This document shows positions 1 through 5,076 of a stretch of DNA of 5,076 nucleotides, piece after piece. Each line of letters opens with the position of its first letter. The stretch's first letter is position 1. Origin of the DNA: Fidelibacterota bacterium. Lineage in GTDB: Bacteria; Fidelibacterota; UBA2242. A model generated the notes under the pieces. That model worked only from the letters and a program-made list of their open reading frames with translations. It was not told where the DNA came from and made no database searches. The translations under genes and the position numbers were made by a program. Location: assembly GCA_030655795.1 (NCBI GenBank), contig JAUSPJ010000245.1, positions 1 to 5,076 on the forward strand, in the 5' to 3' direction.

Positions 1-1518
1 ATCAGGCAAAAAATCGGACTTCTGTCCGGAATTCCCCTGTTTCTGCTCGTGCTCTTTTTACCATTGTCCAAAACTATGGACCCGCTTGCACACCGCACTC
101 TGGCGGTAGCAATTCTTATGGCGTGGTGGTGGATTACCGAAGCAATTCCGATTCCGGCTACCGCACTGATTCCGATTCTGGCGTTTCCGGTTTTAAAAGT
201 GCTGCCTCTCAAAGAAGTCGTTCCATCCTATGGAGACAGTAACATTTTTCTGTTCATGGGTGGGTTTTTTCTGGCAATGGCCATCCAGAAATGGAACCTG
301 CATCGCCGGATTGCACTTCACATTATCCACGTTATTGGTTCGGGACCGCACAAAATCATCCTCGGATTTATGGCCGCCACTGCGTTTCTCTCCATGTGGA
401 TTTCCAACACCGCGACAACAATGATGATGTTTCCCATCGGCATGGCCGTCATTGTCCAGATCAGCGGGTTTGTGGAAAACAGTGATAACTATAATCAAAA
501 GCATCTTAAATCTTTCCAGGTCGCCCTGATGCTCGGCATTGCCTATGCCGCCAGTATTGGCGGTATCGGCACCAAAATCGGCACACCGCCGAATATTGTT
601 TTCGCCGGGGCCGTCCGTACGCTTTTTCCCGGAGCGCCGGAAATCAGTTTTCTGCAATGGATGGGGGTCGGTTTGCCGCTTGTGTTAATTTTCCTTCCGC
701 TTACCTGGCTGCTCCTGACGCGGGTGATCCAGCCGGTGGATTTACCTGGCCTGCAAGACAGCAGCGGCATCATCGATGACGAGCTAAAAAAGTTGGGCAA
801 AATGAAAACGGGTGAACGTCTTGTATTGCATATTTTCATCCTGACGGCCCTGGCCTGGATTTTTCTGAAAGACATTGAGCTGGGCGCCTTTACCATTCCC
901 GGCTGGTCAAACCTCTTAGGCATCGAAAAGTATGTTAATGACGCCACCGTTGCCATCGGGTCGGCAATCCTCTTGTTTTCAATTCCGGTCAATTTCACGA
1001 AAAGGGAGTTTTTACTCGACTGGGAATGGGCAATAAAAATCCCCTGGGGTATTCTCCTGCTCTTTGGCGGCGGCATTGCATTGGCGAATGGATTTAAATG
1101 TTCCGGGCTGGCCGGTTGGATTGGCGGATACCTGGGTCTGCTCTCTCATCTGCCCCTGGTCATTATGATCATGGCCACCTGTTTTTTGCTGACATTCTTA
1201 ACGGAACTGACATCCAACACAGCCACATCGGCGATATTCATGCCGATCCTGGCCTTGACCGCTCTGGCGATGAACATTCATCCCTACCTGCTCATGATCC
1301 CGGCGACGATCTCTGCTTCCTGCGCCTTTATGCTGCCCGTAGCCACTCCGCCCAATGCCATTATTTTTGGTTCCGGCTGCGTGACAATCCCGCAAATGGC
1401 CAAAAACGGAGTGGTGTTGAATATTGTTGGAATCATTATCGTTACATTAATCACATACCTGATCGCAATTCCCCTGTTTGGTATCATACTGGGACAAATG
1501 CCCGTCTGGGCACATTAA
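1..1518 (+). CDS. DASS/SLC13-family sodium:divalent anion (dicarboxylate-type) symporter, 5' end outside window
   Basis: Inner-membrane carrier of the divalent anion:Na+ symporter family (SLC13, VcINDY-like), which imports C4-dicarboxylates, citrate or sulfate with sodium. About 505 residues are visible, nearly full family length (roughly 450-500). The frame is open from base 1 and already reads as a hydrophobic first helix, so the GTG at 49 lies inside that helix and is not the start; only a few N-terminal residues should be missing. Seen directly: the N-terminal WWWITEAIPIPATA signature (about 121-162), a first SNT motif (403-411) followed by Ala-Thr-Thr, GTPPN (580-594), GGGIALANG (about 1066-1092), a second SNT motif (1213-1221), and TPPN (1345-1356) followed by a Gly-Ser-Gly turn. 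In VcINDY the two SNT motifs line the sodium and carboxylate sites, and both are intact here. The exact substrate cannot be read from sequence. It ends 9 bp before the MMPL gene, so the two were probably co-transcribed. Confidence 0.93.
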   Translation: MRQKIGLLSGIPLFLLVLFLPLSKTMDPLAHRTLAVAILMAWWWITEAIPIPATALIPILAFPVLKVLPLKEVVPSYGDSNIFLFMGGFFLAMAIQKWNLHRRIALHIIHVIGSGPHKIILGFMAATAFLSMWISNTATTMMMFPIGMAVIVQISGFVENSDNYNQKHLKSFQVALMLGIAYAASIGGIGTKIGTPPNIVFAGAVRTLFPGAPEISFLQWMGVGLPLVLIFLPLTWLLLTRVIQPVDLPGLQDSSGIIDDELKKLGKMKTGERLVLHIFILTALAWIFLKDIELGAFTIPGWSNLLGIEKYVNDATVAIGSAILLFSIPVNFTKREFLLDWEWAIKIPWGILLLFGGGIALANGFKCSGLAGWIGGYLGLLSHLPLVIMIMATCFLLTFLTELTSNTATSAIFMPILALTALAMNIHPYLLMIPATISASCAFMLPVATPPNAIIFGSGCVTIPQMAKNGVVLNIVGIIIVTLITYLIAIPLFGIILGQMPVWAH

Positions 1519-1520
1519 GG
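1517..1520 (+). promoter_or_regulatory. Ribosome binding site of the MMPL gene, overlapping the DASS stop codon
   Basis: AAGG lies 7 bases before the ATG at 1528 and shares two bases with the TAA stop (1516-1518) of the upstream symporter gene. This supports 1528 as the ancestral start and suggests translational coupling within one transcript. The motif is short, so the call is moderate. Confidence 0.45.
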
Positions 1521-2551
1521 CCGCGCCATGAATCTGATTGCTAAATTAATTCTTCGCTTCCGTATTCCACTTCTGCTACTGGTTTCAATTGTAACCGCCT
1601 TCATGCTCCGCTATGTTCCCGGTCTGGAAATGAAAAACGACGCATCGACCTGGTTTTCCGATGATGACTCCACCCTGATTCAGTACCGGGAATTCCAGGA
1701 TACTTTCGATGAAAGCCAGTTTGTCATGGTAGCATACACATGGAAACGGCTATTTGCACCGGACGAGATTATTTATCTAAGTTATTTAACAGACTCTCTT
1801 GCTCAACGGCCTCATATTCGGGAAGCAATCAGTTTCACAACAGTAGAAACCATTATCGGAACCGATTATAGCCTGCAAATTGGTTTTCTGTTTGATGAAA
1901 ATCTCAGCCTTCCGGAACTGAAAAACAGAATCCGGAGCAATCCGTTCATTTACGGTAATCTGGTTTCCCGGGATTTTCAGACTGTGGCAATTATGCTCAT
2001 CCTGGAGCGAAACAACGATGAAAATAAAAGCCTCGGCGAATTTAACCAGGAAATCGACACTGGTATCAGGGACTTCCTTCTTCGGTAAACCACTCAGACC
2101 GGACGGCAGTTTCATGTGGGGGGCGAGCTCGTCACCGACGCGGCCATTAACAATTTAATGGACAAAGACATCAATGTGTTTTCCCCTTTATCAATGCTCA
2201 TTTCAGCCATTTTTCTCTAGATAATATTCCGAAATATTCAATCGATACTCTTTCCATTACTGACTGTCTTATTCGCTCTTATTTGGATTATGGAAGCAAA
2301 AGGATATGTAGACTCTCCGATCACACCGGTTTCAACCACACGATTTGCCCTGGTTACAATTATCGGACTGGCGAATTCCGTGCATTTGATCAGTCAGTTC
2401 CAGATAGAATTCAATATTTTCCAGGATAAAAAAGCGGCCATTATTGCGAGTCTTAAAAACGCCGGCGCGCCCTGTTTTTTCACATCCCTGACAACGGCAA
2501 TCGGCTTTGGATCACTGGTCACCAGTTCAATTCCCAGCATTTACAATCTTG

Positions 2552-2571
2552 TCCCAAAGGGAATCTTCGAT
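2552..2571 (+). other. Frameshifting ~20-bp insertion inside the MMPL pseudogene
   Basis: Removing these 20 bases joins G2551 to GAATCTTTGCA at 2572 and restores a continuous Asn-Leu-Gly-Ile-Phe-Ala-Ala-Ile-Gly-Ile-Met reading, the form expected at this helix in MMPL proteins. The segment contains a copy of the heptamer GAATCTT (2561-2567), which is repeated just after it (2572-2578). It also opens with the palindrome TCCC-AAA-GGGA (2552-2562). Its length is 2 modulo 3, exactly the shift observed. The boundaries are inferred from the reading frame, not from an aligned relative. Confidence 0.6.
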
Positions 2572-3254
2572 GAATCTTTGCAGCAATCGGTATCATGAGT
2601 TCATTTGTTTTATCAATCATACTGATCCCAATCGGGCTTCTATGGTTTACGCCAAAACACACAAAAGATGTCGTAATAAAATCAAGCTTTCTAAATAATA
2701 GTTTAAACAAAATCGCCGATATCAATGAAAAGTACCGGGTGATTGTCATAGCCGCATTTACCGCCGTTGTCATATTTATGGCTCTCGGAATTCCCCGGAT
2801 CAGGATCGAAGGTTCGATGATTGAATACCTGAAACCCCACACCAAGTTGTACCAAGACACCCAATATCTGGATCGGCATCTGGCCGGCATTTCCAGCACC
2901 GAAATTATTCTAAACGGAGAGATGGACTGTTTTAAGAATCCTGAAGTGCTGACAGAAATTGAAGCGTTCCAGAAAAGCCTGACAGCCCATCCACAGGTAT
3001 CGGTTTCTTATTCGGTGGCAGACTACATTAAACTGATCTACCGCTCCCTAAACAGCGACGATAATTCTTATTATCGTGTTCCGGAGACATCGGAAGCGGT
3101 TGCCCAATGCCTCTTCATGTATGAAATTTCCGGTGGTGAAGAAATTGATACATACATGACCACCGATTATGATATTGCCCGTATTTCTATCATCACCAAG
3201 CAGATGGACGATATTCAAAACGAACAACTCTTTACAATCATTGATGAATTTTTA

Positions 3255-3262
3255 GAATAACA
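3255..3262 (+). other. Internal deletion junction in the MMPL pseudogene
   Basis: Frame 3 periplasmic-domain sequence (ending Ile-Asp-Glu-Phe-Leu-Glu) runs into TAA at 3258-3260, and frame 2 takes up immediately with Thr-Ala-Ile-Ile-Ala-Ser, the start of a late helix. The family has the end of periplasmic domain 2 and two helices between these points. MMPL proteins are internally duplicated: the equivalent stretch in the first half of this same gene (about 2086 to 2337) is about 84 codons, so roughly 80 codons are missing. The frame change requires a net loss of 3k+1 bases. Confidence 0.65.
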
Positions 3263-3586
3263 GCAATCATTGCCTCGGTAGCGATCGGAATTGTTGTCGA
3301 TGATACGATTCACTACTTCACCCATTTCAAATACGAATATCAGCGGTGCGGAGATATTCACAAAGCCATGCGGGCGGCCCTGACCGGCGTCGGCCGGGCA
3401 TTGATATTTACTTCACTGATTCTGACCACCGGTTTTCTGATATTCATTTTGTCGGAAACCCGCATCCTGATGGATTTCGGCATCCTGGCGAGCATCGCCA
3501 TTTTTACAGCCCTTTTGGGCGACTTGTTTATCGGGCCGGTGTCGTTATCATCGCTTGATGTACTGCGGAAACGCTTTCAGAAATAA

Positions 3587-3615
3587 AATAGGGCACAGTT
3601 CCCCATACCCCTATT
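3587..3615 (-). terminator. Hairpin in the convergent gap, probable terminator of the minus-strand operon
   Basis: AATAGGG (3587-3593) pairs perfectly with CCCTATT (3609-3615) around a 15-base loop. Read on the minus strand, the stem is followed by TTATTT (3586-3581), a U-rich tail suited to intrinsic termination of the flavoenzyme operon, whose last gene stops at 3642. Read on the plus strand the tail is CAAAATTATT, a poor U-tract, so plus-strand termination here would be weak. The stem is only 7 bp with three G:C pairs, so stability is modest. Confidence 0.42.
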
Positions 3616-3641
3616 CAAAATTATTAGCGTGTATTCGCGGT

Positions 3642-4760
3642 TTACAAATTCCGATATATATCAAGCACCTCTTCCGCAATCGCTGCACAGGCGGTCAATG
3701 CCGGTGAATCGATGCCTACAAGATTGATAAATCCGGGTTGGTCTTTATCTGTTTCATTCCTGATCACAAAATCTCTAACAGCTTCGCCTTTTGCCTGCAG
3801 CTTTGCCCGAATACCGGCAACACCGGGTGTCAGATCTGATTTTTCCAGGAACGGTAAATATTCTTTTGCATCGCTGAAAAATTCTCCCAGATGCGCCGGA
3901 TTAACTTCATAGTCAATCTCATTCACATAAATCGCATTAGGACCCAGCGCAAAGGAACCATCCAGTCTCAGTCTCACATGGATTCCCAAACTGACCGGTG
4001 TTGGCGTTGGGTAAATCAGGCGGCTCATTTTCCCACTGTGACGTTCATTCACATCATAATATTCGCCTTTGACCCAGTAGATCCGATACTGACTTGCCTC
4101 TATATTAATTCCCAGCATCGCGGAGATTTGATCCGCGTAGAGTCCGGCGGCATTGATGACAACATCCGTGACTATTTCTTCAATTTTACCATTATCCCGA
4201 TGGACAATCACTTTATAGAAATCCGCACATTTTTCCAAACCGATGACTTCATGGCCATATCGGATTATTACTCCGTTTCCCAGCGCCGTCTGCTCAAAAT
4301 AGCGCATTAATTCCGTGGCATCCAGAACTCCGGATTCCGAACTCAGCAGCGCCCATTTGGCCCGAATGTTCGGTTCGAGGCTTTTTATTTCCTGTTCCTC
4401 AATCATCCGTAAATTCGGTACCCGGTTGATTTTTCCCTGATGATAAATTTCTTCGATATTTTTTCGCTCGTTTTCGGTATTGGCAATGATCAGTTTTCCG
4501 GTTTTCCGATGTGGAATATTGTGCGCAGAACAGATTCCATATAACATACGATTGCCGTCCACACAGAGTCTAGCTTTCAGGCTGCCGGTAGGATAATACA
4601 TGCCGCCGTGAATGACCTCACTGTTACGCGTCGACGTATCCTGTCCGAATGTGCTGTGGCGTTCCAGTAATACAATGTTTTTTTTTACTATTGATAAACG
4701 TTTGGCGATGGCCAGACCGACTGAACCGGCGCCGATAATTACTATTTCTGCTCTATTCAT
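3642..4760 (-). CDS. FAD-dependent oxidoreductase, L-2-hydroxyglutarate oxidase/dehydrogenase family (LhgO/L2HGDH-like)
   Basis: Flavoprotein of the DAO fold. Characterised family members oxidise L-2-hydroxyglutarate to 2-oxoglutarate, passing electrons to oxygen or the quinone pool. The 372 residues look complete and match the shorter bacterial group (about 370; E. coli LhgD is about 420). Seen: the N-terminal dinucleotide-binding motif GAGSVG (residues 10-15) with the acidic Glu33 ending the second strand; STRNSEVIHGGMYYP (43-57), the family's FAD/active-site signature with His51; NAAGLYAD (203-210); LGIHVRLRLDG (258-268); and the C-terminal GIRAKL (316-321) and GIDSPALTACAAIAEEV (349-365). 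The last two blocks correspond to conserved C-terminal blocks of human L2HGDH. No signal peptide is present, so it is cytoplasmic or peripheral to the membrane. The ATG at 4760 follows AAGGAG and lies 24 bp after the nitroreductase stop, so the two genes form an operon. The family is secure; the exact 2-hydroxyacid substrate is inferred. Confidence 0.88.
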   Translation of the reverse strand: MNRAEIVIIGAGSVGLAIAKRLSIVKKNIVLLERHSTFGQDTSTRNSEVIHGGMYYPTGSLKARLCVDGNRMLYGICSAHNIPHRKTGKLIIANTENERKNIEEIYHQGKINRVPNLRMIEEQEIKSLEPNIRAKWALLSSESGVLDATELMRYFEQTALGNGVIIRYGHEVIGLEKCADFYKVIVHRDNGKIEEIVTDVVINAAGLYADQISAMLGINIEASQYRIYWVKGEYYDVNERHSGKMSRLIYPTPTPVSLGIHVRLRLDGSFALGPNAIYVNEIDYEVNPAHLGEFFSDAKEYLPFLEKSDLTPGVAGIRAKLQAKGEAVRDFVIRNETDKDQPGFINLVGIDSPALTACAAIAEEVLDIYRNL

Positions 4761-4764
4761 AAGG

Positions 4765-4770
4765 CTCCTT
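4765..4770 (-). promoter_or_regulatory. Strong Shine-Dalgarno site fixing the FAD oxidoreductase start
   Basis: On the minus strand the site reads AAGGAG, then CCTT, then ATG. The core is near-perfect and preceded by a run of A. Its 4-base spacing is slightly short but supports the ATG at 4760 as the true start, in agreement with the dinucleotide-binding fold beginning four codons later. Confidence 0.7.
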
Positions 4771-4773
4771 TTT

Positions 4774-4790
4774 TGGTAATGCTTTTACCA
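4774..4790 (-). other. Small intercistronic hairpin over the nitroreductase stop codon
   Basis: Minus-strand TGGTAA (4790-4785, the last Trp codon plus the stop) pairs with TTACCA (4779-4774) across a 5-base AAGCA loop. It sits just upstream of the AAGGAG site of the next gene. A run of A, not U, follows it on the minus strand, so it is not an intrinsic terminator of the operon. It could affect coupling or mRNA stability, or be chance: the stem is only 6 bp. Confidence 0.28.
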
Positions 4791-5076
4791 TTGTTCATAA
4801 TGTACTTTCTCATCTTCATATTGGGAGCGGGAGATTTTTTCTTCATCCGGATGACCAATGGCCACCATGCTGAAAACCTTAATATTCTCCGGGACTGATA
4901 TTATATCTTTTAAAAAATCTTCGTCATTACTACGGGGATGATAACCAATCCAAACGCCGCCCAATCCCAACTCAGGCAGGGCCAGGAGAATATTCTCCGT
5001 TGCTGCCGCGCAATCCTGGTCCCAGCGTTTGGGAGAGACAGCCGTGTCTCCACAAACAGCAATAGCCAGCGGCGCC
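4785..5076 (-). CDS. Nitroreductase-family FMN-dependent oxidoreductase, C-terminal part (5' end outside window)
   Basis: The last 96 residues are visible, about half of a typical 170-200 residue protein. The frame is open to the window edge, so the TTG at 4970 is an internal Leu codon, not a start. Seen: the strand APLAIAVCGD, then WDQDCAAATENILLALPELGLGGVWIG, the family's helix and glycine-rich FMN-binding segment with the conserved Asp and Gly-Leu-Gly; then a Pro-Glu-Asn-Ile turn, the strand FSMVAIGHPDEE (usual family form iaiGyP), and a C-terminal VHYEQW. Family members are homodimeric cytoplasmic flavoproteins that reduce nitro compounds, quinones or flavins with NAD(P)H; some have other roles such as dehalogenation. 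The native substrate cannot be told. It is the upstream gene of an operon with the FAD oxidoreductase 24 bp downstream. The promoter must lie beyond the window. Confidence 0.87.
   Translation of the reverse strand, partial: APLAIAVCGDTAVSPKRWDQDCAAATENILLALPELGLGGVWIGYHPRSNDEDFLKDIISVPENIKVFSMVAIGHPDEEKISRSQYEDEKVHYEQW

Larger units (their letters stand above)
1528..3586 (+). pseudogene. Broken RND-superfamily exporter of the MMPL type (two stops, one frameshifting insertion, one internal deletion)
   Basis: Remnant of an inner-membrane RND/MMPL permease. Intact relatives are about 760-800 residues with 12 helices and two large periplasmic domains, and use proton flux to move lipids or other hydrophobic compounds. 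Frame 1 (1528-2571) gives helix 1 (about 1555-1617), periplasmic domain 1 (to about 2160) and helices 2-5, but is cut by TAA at 2086-2088 and TAG at 2218-2220; conserved sequence (GRQFHVGGEL, then IIFRNIQSILFPLL) continues in frame past each. Frame 3 (about 2574-3257) gives helices 6 and 7 and most of periplasmic domain 2. Frame 2 (about 3260-3586) gives the last three helices, including the family signature GIVVDDTIHYF. The frame 1-to-3 change is explained by an extra 20 bp at 2552-2571, the frame 3-to-2 change by a deletion at 3258-3260. The remnant spans about 686 codons, roughly 80-100 short. The start is the ATG after AAGG. Substrate is unknown; a functional product is very unlikely. Confidence 0.9.

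Noticed and set aside
49..51. GTG at 49 as the start of the symporter gene
   Set aside because: The same frame is open and hydrophobic back to base 1 and fits the family's N-terminal helix, so the real start lies before the window.
193..1076. Antisense open frames of 154 (193-657) and 177 codons (543-1076) on the minus strand
   Set aside because: They lie opposite the strongly conserved DASS symporter frame and their translations are low-complexity, Arg/His/Ser-rich and resemble no family. They are shadows of the real gene.
1098..1544. 148-codon plus-strand open frame overlapping the end of the symporter gene
   Set aside because: It is out of frame within the DASS gene, which keeps its second SNT motif and C-terminal signatures over the same bases. 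The translation has no recognisable domain.
2086..2220. Stop-codon recoding or an alternative genetic code that would read through TAA and TAG
   Set aside because: The DASS, flavoenzyme and nitroreductase genes end normally on TAA, no recoding element is evident, and the same exporter gene also carries a frameshift and a deletion that readthrough could not repair.
2290..3260. Separate small membrane protein genes starting at 2290, 2595 or 3368
   Set aside because: Each is a piece of one MMPL protein in order, conserved sequence continues upstream of each ATG, and none has a convincing ribosome binding site.
3891..4310. 139-codon plus-strand open frame
   Set aside because: It is antisense to the conserved FAD oxidoreductase and has no family resemblance.
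4968..4970. TTG at 4970 as the start of a 61-residue protein
   Set aside because: The frame stays open to the window edge with clear nitroreductase motifs upstream, so this is an internal Leu codon.
1..5076. A new defence, mobile or RNA-based system
   Set aside because: I looked on both strands for tandem or dispersed repeats, terminal inverted repeats, nuclease or transposase motifs and long structured intergenic RNA. The longest gene-free gap is about 55 bp, and everything else is explained by four familiar protein families.

Overview
The window holds ordinary bacterial chromosomal genes: two on the + strand converging on two on the - strand. All are protein-coding. I see no tRNA, rRNA, CRISPR array, insertion sequence or phage gene. 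The organism looks like a Gram-negative bacterium of intermediate GC content: it has an RND/MMPL exporter relative, a DASS transporter, tight spacing and clear Shine-Dalgarno sites. The sequence alone does not let me name a phylum.

Positions 1-1518 (+) carry all but the extreme N-terminus of a divalent anion:Na+ symporter (DASS/SLC13), with both Ser-Asn-Thr substrate/sodium motifs intact. Nine bases later, and probably in the same transcript, lies an RND-superfamily MMPL-type exporter gene (1528-3586). It is clearly broken. The conserved protein can be read across all three + frames, but it carries two in-frame stop codons (2086, 2218), a frameshifting insertion of about 20 bp (2552-2571), and an internal deletion at about 3258-3260. 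The deletion removed roughly 80 codons covering two transmembrane helices. Outside these lesions the reading frame is still well preserved, which suggests fairly recent inactivation.

Positions 3587-3641 are a short convergent intergenic gap with a hairpin that fits a terminator for the - strand operon. That operon reads right to left: a nitroreductase-family gene (5' end outside the window, 5076-4785), a 24-bp gap with a small hairpin, then a complete FAD-dependent oxidoreductase of the L-2-hydroxyglutarate oxidase/dehydrogenase family (4760-3642) behind a strong AAGGAG site.

Functionally, the window suggests dicarboxylate-type anion uptake beside, but on the opposite strand from, a flavoenzyme pair acting on a 2-hydroxyacid and an unknown FMN-reducible substrate. 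Any metabolic link between the two operons is speculation. I did not find an undescribed system here. The most notable feature is the multi-lesion MMPL pseudogene between intact neighbours.
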